Part shown: positions 35,869 through 44,680 of the stretch, piece after piece
Layout of the letters: the number at the start of each line of letters is the position of its first letter
Position numbering within the stretch: position 1 is the stretch's first letter
Assembly (NCBI GenBank): GCA_965224275.1
Contig: CBDCYR010000005.1
Coordinates: 1,081,555 to 1,145,554 of the forward strand
DNA from: CAUZWH01 sp965224275
GTDB taxonomy: Bacteria; Pseudomonadota; Alphaproteobacteria; SHVV01
Direction: 5' to 3'
Length of the DNA: 64,000 nt
Program-made: the position numbers and the translations under genes
The notes under the pieces: generated by a model
Database searches by the model: none
Told to the model about the DNA's origin: nothing
What the model saw: only the letters and a program-made list of their open reading frames with translations

Positions 35869-37239
35869 CTAGAACTGGCGCACGAAACGGAGTTCGGCGC
35901 GGGTGCGGCTGTAATCGTACAGTTGCGCCGTTGATTCGCGCTCTTCGTTGACCAGCGACAGTTGCGGGCTGAAGCCACGGAAGGTGAATGCCCGGTTGAA
36001 CACCGAGACACTCAGGATCCGAACCCGGTCCTCGCGCGGCGCGCCGTCAACGGTGAAGGGGAACCAGTTGCCCTTATAGGTCCGCTGCCGCAGCTCGGCG
36101 CCTCCCCCCAGTGTGAAGCCCCGGGGCAGAGCGATTGAAGCGCCCAGCCGCAGCCAGCGGCTCGAATTCTGCCATCTGACTGCATCCGGGCGGTCGCGCG
36201 CGTACCCGGCCGCGCCGTCAAGCCGCAAAAGCGGCGTCAGGAAAGCGGCCACGCCCAGCGAGAAGTCCCATACCGGCCCGTCCAGGTGTGTATCCCGGCG
36301 GAAGTTCCGTTCGTGCCACGAGGCCCGGCCGCTCAGCCTCAGCCGTGGGGCGAAGCGGTATCCCGTTTCCAAGCGGACACCCAGTTCACGGCTATGGGGC
36401 TGGCTCGCCAGCCAGCGCTGGCGAGCGCTAGCGAGCAGGCTGACTTCGGTGTCCCTGCGCACAAGCCAGCGCGGCCCCGCATGCGCCGACAAAAAGGTCT
36501 GATCGAAGTCGTTGCCGGTGTATTCACGCCGGGATGCGTTCGCGCCCATGCGAAGCCGCAGGCGGTCGTTCAGCGGATGCTGGTACTCGCCGCCTCCCCA
36601 CAGGGCCACGCCTATCCCCGAGGTCGCGCTGGTGTCCGCGTCGCGGCGGAAGGGCAGGCCATTGATATAGATGATCTCCTCTTCCGAGACCGCACCGATG
36701 TTGCTATCCGGCGCGAACGAGAAGCCGAAACTTCCGCTCCAGCGCCGGCGCGCCCGGATCGCATTCAGGAAGCGCCCGATGTTGGCGGCCACCGCCGCAA
36801 CAGGCTCGCCCGCCAGGACCCGCTCGAAGTGCTCGCGCGCCAGGCCGTCCTCGCCCTTGAGGAAGAACGCCCGCGCCAGTTCAAGGCGCACCCGCACCAG
36901 GCCCGGTTGGCCGACCAGGATGGCGTGCAGCGCCGCGATGGCCTCGTCCAGAAGTGCATCCCGCTCGTCTTTCGCAACACCCGGCCTCTGGGAGGCCTCA
37001 ATCGCCGCCAGGGCGGCAAGAAAGTGGATGTTCGTGATCTCGGGATGATCCAGCGCCAGCGGACGCAGGAGAGCCAGGGCCTCGTCGAACCGGCCGCCTT
37101 TCATCAGCGTCCGAGCCTCCGTCATCCCTGTTTCGGGCGAGAGGCCCGTACCGTCCTGGGCGTTCGAGGCCGGAACGGCGAATACAAGAAAGACTAACGC
37201 CGCGAGTGTGCGGCAAAGCAGTTTGGGTGTCGTCGTCAT
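35869..37239 (-). CDS. SLAM (DUF560) outer-membrane surface-lipoprotein assembly modifier
   Basis: The 456-residue protein has a signal peptide (LAALVFLVFAVPASNAQ), an N-terminal TPR-like periplasmic region (residues about 35-150) and a C-terminal beta-barrel (about 165-456) that ends in Phe (RFVRQF), as outer-membrane barrels do. Motifs such as GSFGFSFAPDSNIG, SAHAGPRWLVRRDTEVSL and LSGRASWHERNF fit DUF560/SLAM proteins. SLAMs move specific lipoproteins to the cell surface. The gene immediately upstream on the same strand encodes a TbpB-like barrel lipoprotein, its probable client. A hairpin terminator lies between the two. Intact. Confidence 0.85.
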   Translation of the reverse strand: MTTTPKLLCRTLAALVFLVFAVPASNAQDGTGLSPETGMTEARTLMKGGRFDEALALLRPLALDHPEITNIHFLAALAAIEASQRPGVAKDERDALLDEAIAALHAILVGQPGLVRVRLELARAFFLKGEDGLAREHFERVLAGEPVAAVAANIGRFLNAIRARRRWSGSFGFSFAPDSNIGAVSEEEIIYINGLPFRRDADTSATSGIGVALWGGGEYQHPLNDRLRLRMGANASRREYTGNDFDQTFLSAHAGPRWLVRRDTEVSLLASARQRWLASQPHSRELGVRLETGYRFAPRLRLSGRASWHERNFRRDTHLDGPVWDFSLGVAAFLTPLLRLDGAAGYARDRPDAVRWQNSSRWLRLGASIALPRGFTLGGGAELRQRTYKGNWFPFTVDGAPREDRVRILSVSVFNRAFTFRGFSPQLSLVNEERESTAQLYDYSRTRAELRFVRQF

Positions 37240-37261
37240 CGGTGGCCACTTGGGTAAATGC

Positions 37262-37300
37262 TCAAAGAAAAAGAGGGCAATCCGATTTGGATTGCCCTCT
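37262..37300 (-). terminator. Rho-independent terminator between lipoprotein and SLAM genes
   Basis: On the reverse strand GAGGGCAATCC-AAAT-CGGATTGCCCTC forms a strong hairpin followed by TTTTTCTTT. It lies after the lipoprotein stop (37364) and before the SLAM start (37239), so it should limit read-through to the SLAM gene and give more lipoprotein than SLAM. Confidence 0.85.
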
Positions 37301-37363
37301 CAAAGGTACGAAGTCTATCAGGTCAGGTGCTCATGCGTAGAACCTGGACCCCTTGGACTTGCT

Positions 37364-39290
37364 TTACTGCTTCCTCGCCCCGAAGCCGCCGGCCACCGAG
37401 CCGTTGCTGAAGTTGGCGTCGAATTCGCCGACCACGACGCCCGGCGCCACCCTGGCATCGTCATCGTCGTCGGCCTCAGTTTCAGGCGTTAGGCCGTGGA
37501 AGGTTCCGCTGAACATCCCTTCGGCTCCACCACCATTGGCCGTGCCGGAGAACGTGTTTTCGTTGTCGGCGCGCACTCCCTTCAAATTCACCGACCAAGC
37601 ATCAGCCGCCTCACCGCCGGACAAGGCGAAGCTGTCAATGGTCCCCGTGACGGTGTTCTGCAGGTTGACGGCAACGTCGTCCCCTCCGAAATACGCTTTC
37701 AGAAGGGCGTCCGCCGTGAAGTGGCCGGAGGTAGCCGTGTCGATTTCACCACTGTCGGTGAACACGTTCCTCACGTACACGCCCGTGGCGTCGCCTTCGT
37801 AGGTCGCGCTGCCCTCGACATCGTTGAGTTCGCTCCCGGTGGAAGCATCAATCGACGAATTGGCGAAGGTCTCGACCTCGTTGTACGTGACCGCCCCGTC
37901 TTCCGTCGTCCGCTTTAGCCAGAAGCCGTAGTCCAGGTAGTCGGCATCCGCCACATCGGAGGTTGCACCCGCATCGGGAGTGAATACCCAACCATCGTTC
38001 ATGGTGGTTATCACACCCTCCGCGTCGAGCGTAACCGTGCAGGCGGCGTCGCCATTGCACCTGTAAGTGCCGTCCGCACCATTGTAGGTACCCGCGGCTT
38101 CGAACGCTTCGTCGTCGGGAGTGGTGGTGTCGTTGAAAGCGAACGTCAACACAGCTCCGGTGCCGGCGGTAAACGCATCCGACATGACCAGCGCGCGAAC
38201 GTCGGCACTGTTCTCATCGACAGCGAGAGCTTCAAACGTATCGTCGTCCGCCCCAACTTCACCGTCGTTCGTTGTGTCGGTGCTGACGTCCAGCGTCTGC
38301 CCCGCAACCATCGCGAACGCCGTCGCCTTTGGCGCTTCGATGTCGGTGCGGACGACCACCACCTCCTCGACTCCCTCACTGGTGTCGCGAACGTGCATGG
38401 TACGTCCACCACCGAGGTCCATGGTTTGCTCGAACTTCGGATCGTCGTCACCAGCCATGCCGGTGTCGGCGATCGTGACCGTCGTGCCGTCGCGATCACG
38501 TGCGATGGTCATCGAATAGGTGGTCATCTCACCAGTTGCCACACTGCCACCGATACCGGCGTCGACTATCTGCAGCCTCCGCTTCGATGGCTGTCACCTT
38601 GGTAGCTGCCGCGTCGGTCGCCGTCACAACATCTGCTGCGTCTGCGGCCGCCTGTGCCACTGTCACAGCGGTTCCAGCCGTTACGACAGCTGTTGCAGCA
38701 TCATCAGCCGAAATAACAGCGGCCAAGTCCGTTTTCTGCTCTTTAGTCGCGCCCAGTGCACCTGTCTCGCGGGCGGTCATGGCTGCCGCTTCTAAATCAT
38801 CGGCTGCCGTCTTCAGATCGTTAGCATTGTCGAGGCTTGCCTCGTCGGCCTGTGCGGTGACGGCCGCATCGTACGCCGTTTTGGCGGCGCTATATGCGGC
38901 AATGGCAGTATCGATGCCGGTCTGCAAGGCCATTACGATACCATCAACATCACCTGAGGCTGCGGTTGCAGCTGCGACCGCCTTCTGTGCCTCATCCAAT
39001 TGCGCGGCAGACCCGTACGCAGCCAATCTAAGAGCTTCATCGGCTGCTGTTTTGGCCGCGGCAGCCGCCTCAGTCAAGGTATCGAGGTTCGCCTGGGTCA
39101 TATCCGCATCGTATGCGGTTTTCGCACCGTCGTACGTTGTCGCAGTGGTTGCGGCATCAATCAAGGCCGCCACGCGGGCCGCTGCATGCTCGACACTCAA
39201 TTCGATGGCTGCTACATCGCCGGAGGCCATCCCTGCGGCACTGACCGCAGCTTGCGCCCGGGCCAGCTGCACGGCAGACCCGCCCTATAC
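37364..39290 (-). pseudogene. Surface lipoprotein: Ala-rich repeats plus TbpB-like barrel, truncated and frameshifted
   Basis: The C-terminal part (37364-38566) has the transferrin-binding-protein-like barrel fold seen in SLAM clients: FSGTANGGGAEGMFSGTFHG then VVVGEFDANFSNGSVAGGFG. The upstream part (38570-39290), one frame away, is an Ala-rich helical region made of at least two repeats of about 90 residues (QLARAQAAVSAAGMASGDVA and QLDEAQKAVAAATAASGDVD). An extra A at about 38567 (GCAGATAGTCGAC) separates the frames. The N terminus with its lipobox was removed by IS21 copy C. An internal ATG at 38527 could still give the barrel alone, but without export. Confidence 0.72.
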
Positions 39291-39408
39291 GGCGTCAACC
39301 ATTTTGTCCTGTAGCGACAACCAAGTTGGCCGGTTTTGCCGCTGTGAATGGACAGGAATTTCCTGGTGTGCTGTTTTCATTTTGAGTTTTTGGTTTGATT
39401 TTGTGCTG

Positions 39409-40188
39409 TCAGCTCGGCGCTTTGCTTTGGCTCTGAGCGGCTCGGCGTCTGTAGCTCTCGACGTTCATCTCAAGGATGCTCGCATGGTGTACCAGCCTGT
39501 CGACCGCGGCGACGGTCACGGCCTTATCTGGGAAGACCCTGTCCCATGCACTGAAGGGCTGGTTGGCAGCGATCGCGAGGCTTCGATTTTCGTATCGTCG
39601 TGCGATGAGTTCGAAGAGGACGGAGCTTTCGGCTCGATCTTTCTGGGCATATGTGATGTCGTCCAGAATGATGAGATCGAATTTGTCGAGTTTTGCGAGT
39701 GCGGATTCCAGGGTGAGATCCTTTCTCGCGGCCTGAAGTCTTTGCACGAGGTCGGTTGTTCGGCTGTAAAGGACGCGGTTTCCGGCCTCGACGAGGGCAT
39801 GGCCGATGGCGCAGAGGATATGGGTCTTGCCGGCGCCGGAGTTTCCGATGGCGATGAGGTTGGCCCCGGTTTCGAGCCAGTCCCCGGCGGCGAGGACCTC
39901 GATGCGGGCCCGGGGTAAAGACGGGATTGCCTTGAACTCGAATGTCGCCAGGGTTTTCCCGCCGGGCAGCCCCGACTGGCCGAGGTAACGCCGGATGCGA
40001 CGTTCCTCGCGTTCGGCCAATTCGATTTCGGCGAGGGTGGCCAGCAATCGGGCTGCGGGCCAGCCCTCGGCGTCGGCTTGCTCGGCAAATTTCTGCCAAT
40101 GGCGTTGGAAGCTGGGCAGGCGCAAGGCCGTGAGCATGGCGGGCAACGCGTGTACATCGACACAGCTGGGGGTGGAGGCCTGTGTCAT
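39409..40188 (-). CDS. istB: IS21 helper ATPase IstB, copy C
   Basis: The 259-residue AAA+ ATPase has an N-terminal IstB_IS21_ATP region (MLTALRLPSFQRHWQKFAEQ), Walker A AIGNSGAGKTHILCAIG and Walker B DLIILDDITYAQ. It ends with SILEMNVESYRRRAA. It overlaps istA by 4 bases (ATGA). Intact, and of a different subgroup from copies A and B. Confidence 0.93.
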   Translation of the reverse strand: MTQASTPSCVDVHALPAMLTALRLPSFQRHWQKFAEQADAEGWPAARLLATLAEIELAEREERRIRRYLGQSGLPGGKTLATFEFKAIPSLPRARIEVLAAGDWLETGANLIAIGNSGAGKTHILCAIGHALVEAGNRVLYSRTTDLVQRLQAARKDLTLESALAKLDKFDLIILDDITYAQKDRAESSVLFELIARRYENRSLAIAANQPFSAWDRVFPDKAVTVAAVDRLVHHASILEMNVESYRRRAAQSQSKAPS

Positions 40189-41693
40189 GCCCGGCCCTCC
40201 AGCAGAGCATCGAAGCTGGAAAGATCGGTGAGCCTGACCGGTGGATCATCCGGCAAGGTGGCACAGCGAGGCGCGAGCTGTTGCCGCAAGGATCGCGCCC
40301 TGGACAATCTGCCTGCGGCGAGGTCCCTGGCAATCAGCAGGGCCAGTTCTGCCTCGCAATTCTCGCTATGGGCCAGCCATAGCAGGTTTACCATGCGGCG
40401 GCAGGCTTGCTTGTGGGACACTTTTTCGGAGAGAAAGGTCCAGGCCCGGGCGTATTCGGATCGCGGAAAGAGCTCGTCACGATAGACGGAACTCGCCAGG
40501 GCCTGGGGCTTGCGGCGCAAGGCGTGAATGACATGCCGGTAATTGACGCAGTAAAGCCGGCTGCCACCAATGCGCCCGCGCAGGCGGGTATGGGTGACGA
40601 CATGCGTCGCGCCGAGCCAGGCCTCGATACGGTCGTCGTAGACATGCACCCTCAGGCGCTGTCCGATGAGCTGGGAGGGCACGGAGTAGAAGACGCTGTG
40701 AACCAGGAAGCCGCCGGTTCTGACAACCCGCACCACGAGTTCGGTAAAGTCCGTGGTGCGCCGCTCGGGCAACGGCTTCAGCTTCGGCAACTCGACTTTG
40801 ACCCTGTCCTCGCGGCGGCGGTTGCGGCGGGCGACAACCTCGTCGACAAACCGGCGCCAGGCGGCGATATCGGGAAAATCCCGGGACCCGCGCAGGATCA
40901 GGGCCTGGTCGAGCGCGACCTTGAGATGATTGTTGTGCGCCTCGACCGCACCATTCTCATGGGCTTCACCCGGGTTGTTGCGGCTCGGGATCATCCCGTA
41001 GTGCCGACAGAAATCCTCATGGCGCTTGGTGACGTCCTCGGCAGCGTCTTTGTCGAGATTGCGATAGGCGGCCGACAAGCTGTCGGTTCGACTTTCCAAA
41101 GGCGCACCGCCGAGCATCCAGAGCGCAGTCTGAAGGTTTTCGGCCAGTGCCGTGAAGCTCTCTCCGCCCAGAACCGGTGCGGCGTGTTCCCAGCCGCTGT
41201 AGGCAAGCACAAAATGAAAAAGACGATGAGCCAGGAAATGTCCCAAAATCGTCACGCCGAGCTTGCTGGCGTCGGTGAAATCCGACAGCCCCATGCGCCC
41301 CGGCTCCGGGGACTGGCTGAAAATGACATCGCGTTCGGGGCCGTGCAGGGCTCGCCAGTCCCGAACCCGCCGCTCCAGCGTCCGGCGCACCCGGTCATCG
41401 GGAAAGCCGTCTGGGTCCAGCATCTGCAGGTGGCGAAGCAATGTTACCGCCTGCACCGCAGACTCGCGCTCAAGGATCGGCACAAGCACCGTTGACCACA
41501 CCGCTTCCAGCGGATCGGGAACGGTACGGCCGTGGATGGCCTTGCACTGGGACGGCAATACCGGACTTGCTTCTATCCGGCGCGCCGTTCGTTCGCTGAA
41601 ACCGGCGCGGGCTGCGGCAACACGTTGGTTATGATAAGGACGATCGGGCATATAAAGTCTCACTTGCTGGTCGGTGATGGGTTTCCCCGGCAT
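40185..41693 (-). CDS. istA: IS21 transposase IstA, copy C
   Basis: The 502-residue DDE transposase has an N-terminal helix-turn-helix (RVAAARAGFSERTARRIEAS), first Asp in MGLSDFTDASKLGVTI, second in LESRTDSLSAAYRNL, Glu in NPGEAHENGAVEAHNNHL, and a C-terminal mu-type beta domain. The start MPGKPITD at 41693 is preceded by AGGAGGTTCCGC. Intact. Confidence 0.93.
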   Translation of the reverse strand: MPGKPITDQQVRLYMPDRPYHNQRVAAARAGFSERTARRIEASPVLPSQCKAIHGRTVPDPLEAVWSTVLVPILERESAVQAVTLLRHLQMLDPDGFPDDRVRRTLERRVRDWRALHGPERDVIFSQSPEPGRMGLSDFTDASKLGVTILGHFLAHRLFHFVLAYSGWEHAAPVLGGESFTALAENLQTALWMLGGAPLESRTDSLSAAYRNLDKDAAEDVTKRHEDFCRHYGMIPSRNNPGEAHENGAVEAHNNHLKVALDQALILRGSRDFPDIAAWRRFVDEVVARRNRRREDRVKVELPKLKPLPERRTTDFTELVVRVVRTGGFLVHSVFYSVPSQLIGQRLRVHVYDDRIEAWLGATHVVTHTRLRGRIGGSRLYCVNYRHVIHALRRKPQALASSVYRDELFPRSEYARAWTFLSEKVSHKQACRRMVNLLWLAHSENCEAELALLIARDLAAGRLSRARSLRQQLAPRCATLPDDPPVRLTDLSSFDALLEGRA

Positions 41694-41918
41694 GCGGAAC
41701 CTCCTTATTGGTCTAAGAGGTCTCCAGCTTGCCGGGCCACAGCGGCCAGCACCTACTTCACATCCCTCCCAAAATGACTGATCCGGTATCTCAAACCGGC
41801 ATTCGGGCTATGCCCTCACTCCGGTTCGAGATACCGGCCAACTTGGTTGTCGGTACCGGCCAACTTGGTTGTCGCTCATCACACTCCATCCCGATCAAGA
41901 TACGTCACCAATCAGGAG

Positions 41919-41958
41919 GGATAATATATTATCCATTGAGTCAAGTAAAGTATTATCC
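41919..41958. promoter_or_regulatory. GGATAATA operator-like sites next to the repressor gene
   Basis: GGATAATATATTATCC at 41919-41934 is a perfect 16-bp palindrome, and a third half-site TATTATCC follows at 41951-41958. These lie between the end of the repressor gene and the IS21 copy C border. They look like operators whose target gene was cut off by the IS; binding by the adjacent repressor is inference. Confidence 0.45.
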
Positions 41959-41997
41959 GAAATAATTTACTTTGCGCTGGGTTGGCCGCTTGCGCGG

Positions 41998-42663
41998 CTA
42001 TTCCGGCCGGTAACTACCAATAACGAGAGCGGCCAGCGAGATATCTTCCGCATCGCGCGGATCGAGCGCAATCGGAGACTGATAACGAGGATCGGTACTG
42101 TGAGGAATGAGCCAATGACTGTCGTTACGGACGACATATTCTTTGACCGTAATTTCGAATTCGCCGCGGCCCCGTCTCCGTTGGCAAATGATTCGCTCTC
42201 CTGATTTCGCCGTTCGTCCGAGATCGGCGAGCGCCACGCAAATAAGAATCGTTCCGTCGGGGTATAGCAGATCCATCGATGGGCCCTGAACCAATAGGCC
42301 AAATCTAGGGACCCCGGGATACCGTCGTTCGGGTGGCACAGCAATCTCGAACCAGTCGCCTGGCGGCCACTCCAACGCCTCCACCCATGATCCGGCTTGA
42401 ACGTGCCCGGTGACGGAAACGACCGTGAGTGGCGTGTTCCGGCTCTTCTCGATACCCCGGTCATCTTCGATGAGGTCGCTGACGGTGCATCCCAGTACGG
42501 TTGCGAGTTTCTCTAGCGTATCGTAGCGAGGGTGTTTGGAATGACCGCTGAGGATCGCTTTGACGGCGCCTTCGCTGAGGCCGGCATTAAGTGAGAGCGC
42601 ACGTCGTGATAGACCACGCAATTCCATGTAGCCGAGCATCTTGTCGCGAAGCATATCTGCCAT
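41998..42663 (-). CDS. XRE/S24 phage-type repressor (LexA-like protease fold)
   Basis: The 221-residue protein has an N-terminal helix-turn-helix (GLSRRALSLNAGLSEGAVKA) and a C-terminal S24 domain. The Ala-Gly cleavage site is at residues 90-91 (GHVQAGSW), the catalytic Ser129 is in QGPSMDLLYPDG and the general-base Lys174 in ITVKEYVV. All elements of a self-cleaving, damage-responsive repressor of the C2/CI type are present. It may be the leftover of a prophage or an integrated element, or a host stress regulator. No phage structural genes are nearby. Palindromes at 41919 are candidate operators. Confidence 0.83.
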   Translation of the reverse strand: MADMLRDKMLGYMELRGLSRRALSLNAGLSEGAVKAILSGHSKHPRYDTLEKLATVLGCTVSDLIEDDRGIEKSRNTPLTVVSVTGHVQAGSWVEALEWPPGDWFEIAVPPERRYPGVPRFGLLVQGPSMDLLYPDGTILICVALADLGRTAKSGERIICQRRRGRGEFEITVKEYVVRNDSHWLIPHSTDPRYQSPIALDPRDAEDISLAALVIGSYRPE

Positions 42664-42720
42664 AGAAATAAATTACCCGCCGAGCGGCAGATCCAAATGG
42701 ATATTATTTTGCCTAATTAT

Positions 42721-42898
42721 GGCTTACATGCGCTGTGATTACAACGCAACCCAGAAGGATGGTGACGACTCGGCGCAACCCGCACCATTCGACATCGATC
42801 TTGAAAAAGGGCTAAAAAACGTAATCAATCCAATGTATTCTTTGCCTTGCGTGACAACAAACGCTAGGATCCAGCCGGCTAATCAGCCAGCAATTTAA
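42721..42898 (+). CDS. Small unrecognised ORF divergent from the repressor
   Basis: An ATG at 42718-42721 opens a frame of about 59 codons (MAYMRCDYNATQKDGDDSAQ ... NARIQPANQPAI). There is no recognised domain and no convincing ribosome-binding site. Its position, divergent from an S24 repressor, is where a repressed early gene would be expected. Coding status is doubtful. Confidence 0.25.
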
Positions 42899-43049
42899 TA
42901 CGGCATTTGCATTGGGGGAGTGTTCTATGCAGTTGCGAAAGCCGCAAGAGGGAAGGTCGGCGCTTCTAAAAAACGGCGGCAGTCTGGATGCTGTCGGGAC
43001 TGTTCGCTATTAGTCCGGTGGCTGCGTCGTTCGGCAAGTCCAGGGTACT

Positions 43050-43775
43050 TTGGCCAACAATGTTAGATCGCTGAAGACGCAAGACGATGTGTTGCAAAAC
43101 GAGGTTATTAGGACTTCCGCGGACAGCGCTTCGGAGCTGGTGTTTCGAGACGACACGACGCTGACGATTGGTCCGAACGCCGAAATCACCCTCGACACCT
43201 TTGTTTTTGATCCCGACCCCGCTAAGGGCAAGGTGATCATCAACCAGACGATCGGTACGATCCGCTTCGTGTCGGGTAAGCTTGCGCAAGCGGCTTACGA
43301 AATCAGGACGCCAACCGCGACGATCGGAATACGCGGTACAGTGTTTACCGTTACGGTTGCAGCCAACGGTGCGACAACGGTATCGGTTACCCAAGGTGCC
43401 GTAGCCGTAACCAATGCGGCCGGCGTATCCCAGACGGTTGGATCTGGTTTATCGTCATCGGTCAGTCCGGCGCCGCCCGGTGGCACGCCGCCGCCACCGA
43501 CGCCTCCCGGACCGCCACCGGCTAACGTGGTCGCGTCGGTGAATCAAATGAACGCAACCGTTGGTCAAGCCGCGGCTGGTACCGGTACGGCTGCTGGAGC
43601 TGGAGCCGCACAGGCCGGCCTCGCCGGACTCGGCCTTGGTACAATCGCTATCGGTGCGGCGGTCATCGCTGCAGCGGTCGCAGTAGGTGTGGCAGCAGCT
43701 AGCGAGGACGACCCCACACCAGTTGTTGCGACGACGGCGACAACGGCAACAACGGCAACGACCGCGACACAGTAA
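43050..43775 (+). CDS. FecR-domain secreted protein with frame breaks in its signal region
   Basis: A FecR domain is clear: VRQVQGTLANNVRSLKTQDD, NEVIRTSADSASELVFRDDT, TLTIGPNAEITLD and RTPTATIGIRGTVFTV. A Pro-rich linker, a Gly/Ala-rich hydrophobic stretch (LAGLGLGTIAIGAAVIAAAV) and a Thr-Ala repeat tail follow. The zero frame opens at 43011 without a good ATG. An ATG at 42927 gives MQLRKPQEGRSALLK in the zero frame, then the signal peptide (KTAAVWMLSGLFAISPVAA) is in the +1 frame from an A6 run at 42968-42973, and the frame returns near 43025. Two compensating indels, or an A-tract slip, would restore a normal exported protein. Confidence 0.7.
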   Translation: MANNVRSLKTQDDVLQNEVIRTSADSASELVFRDDTTLTIGPNAEITLDTFVFDPDPAKGKVIINQTIGTIRFVSGKLAQAAYEIRTPTATIGIRGTVFTVTVAANGATTVSVTQGAVAVTNAAGVSQTVGSGLSSSVSPAPPGGTPPPPTPPGPPPANVVASVNQMNATVGQAAAGTGTAAGAGAAQAGLAGLGLGTIAIGAAVIAAAVAVGVAAASEDDPTPVVATTATTATTATTATQ

Positions 43776-43797
43776 ATTCTAGTTTCCGGTGAAATGA

Positions 43798-43832
43798 ACG
43801 GCGCTCCTTAACGGGGCGCCGTTTCTTCTTGG
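43798..43832 (+). terminator. Rho-independent terminator after the FecR-domain gene
   Basis: AACGGCGC-TCCTTAACGG-GGCGCCGTT followed by TCTTCTT forms a GC-rich hairpin with a pyrimidine run. It sits between the FecR gene and the convergent glutathione S-transferase gene and could end both transcripts. Confidence 0.75.
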
Positions 43833-43848
43833 TCAGAGGTATTGCGGG

Positions 43849-44478
43849 CTATACTGCCGCGCTTGGCCGTCGCATGACCTCTCGGTACCAGCGCGTGGCA
43901 TGGGCGTGCTCGGGCGGGAGTTTCATCTTTATCCAATCTGCAAAATCAACTGTCACTTGAGCTGTAATGTCAGCGATCGTGTAGCTCTCGCCAGCGACAT
44001 AAGGAGTCCGCGCGAGCTGGGTATTGAGGGCTTCGAAAAATCTTGTCACTCGCTCACGACCGCGGGCCGCAAGTTCGGGTATCTGAGCGACGGCCTCGGG
44101 GCCGGTCAGCGCTCGCCCTGCGAGGCCCCTGGCCTTGTTACGAAATGCCTCACCAGCTGCGAGAAAACCGTCTATTTCGAATCGATGGGTCCACATCGCA
44201 ACAACGGCTCGCTCGCGAGCGCCGATCCCCATCAGCGGCGGATCGGGATAGACCTCTTCGAGATACTGGCATACAGCGACTGCTTCGCTGATCGACGTAC
44301 CGTCGTCGAGTTGGAGAACCGGGACCGTACACCACGGGTTTAGCTCACGAAATTCGTCGGAGAGATGCTCGTTACGACGCAGGTCAATCTGAACGGTGGG
44401 GATCTCGATCCCCTTTTCAGCAATAAATATGCGCACCCGCCTCGGGCTCGGCGCGGTAGTGCAGTCATAGAACTTCAT
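43849..44478 (-). CDS. Glutathione S-transferase family protein
   Basis: The 209-residue protein has an N-terminal thioredoxin-fold domain (MKFYDCTTAPSPRRVRIFIA, cis-Pro region NPWCTVPVLQLDDGTSISEA, with the ES/EA glutathione-binding motif as SEAVAVCQYLEE). A helical C-terminal domain follows (YVAGESYTIADITAQVTVDF, the N-capping box). It is cytosolic and would conjugate or reduce substrates with glutathione; the substrate is unknown. Full family length, standing alone. Confidence 0.9.
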   Translation of the reverse strand: MKFYDCTTAPSPRRVRIFIAEKGIEIPTVQIDLRRNEHLSDEFRELNPWCTVPVLQLDDGTSISEAVAVCQYLEEVYPDPPLMGIGARERAVVAMWTHRFEIDGFLAAGEAFRNKARGLAGRALTGPEAVAQIPELAARGRERVTRFFEALNTQLARTPYVAGESYTIADITAQVTVDFADWIKMKLPPEHAHATRWYREVMRRPSAAV

Positions 44479-44548
44479 GTGCTCCCCCCAATGCTAAGGT
44501 GTAGTAACCGGACAAGCTGAATGGCTAACTCTCGCCGCTGATGAAGCC

Positions 44549-44680
44549 ATGCCCAATTTGCGAGAACCGATGATGCCCGACATAGACGCAATTGATGGAA
44601 GAAATAATCTCGATAACCGCTTGCAAACCGATTGCATCGATCTGGTTTTTGATCGCCCTGCAAATGAAATGGGCGACTGA
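44549..44680 (+). CDS. Small ORF directly before the YihY gene
   Basis: A 43-codon frame (MPNLREPMMPDIDAIDGRNN ... DRPANEMGD) ends with TGA exactly where the YihY ATG begins. The frame is open further upstream. There is no homology I recognise and no strong ribosome-binding site. It could be a short leader peptide coupled to the membrane protein, or chance. Confidence 0.25.
   Translation: MPNLREPMMPDIDAIDGRNNLDNRLQTDCIDLVFDRPANEMGD

Larger units (their letters stand above)
39310..41878 (-). mobile_element. IS21-family element, copy C (different subgroup)
   Basis: The ends are TGTAGCGACAACCAAGTTGG on the left and its complement CCAACTTGGTTGTCGCTCA on the right. The right end shows a second copy of the CCGGCCAACTTGGTTGTCG repeat. 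istA and istB are complete. The left flank is the lipoprotein gene and the right flank a repressor region, so target continuity cannot be shown. Confidence 0.88.

Noticed and set aside
36286..37197. A 303-codon plus-strand frame opposite the SLAM gene
   Set aside because: Shadow of the beta-barrel gene, with no signal peptide or recognisable domain.
38500..39918. A 472-codon plus-strand frame (Ala/Ser/Cys-rich, then acidic)
   Set aside because: It is the antisense of the Ala-rich lipoprotein repeats joined to the antisense of istB across the IS21 border.
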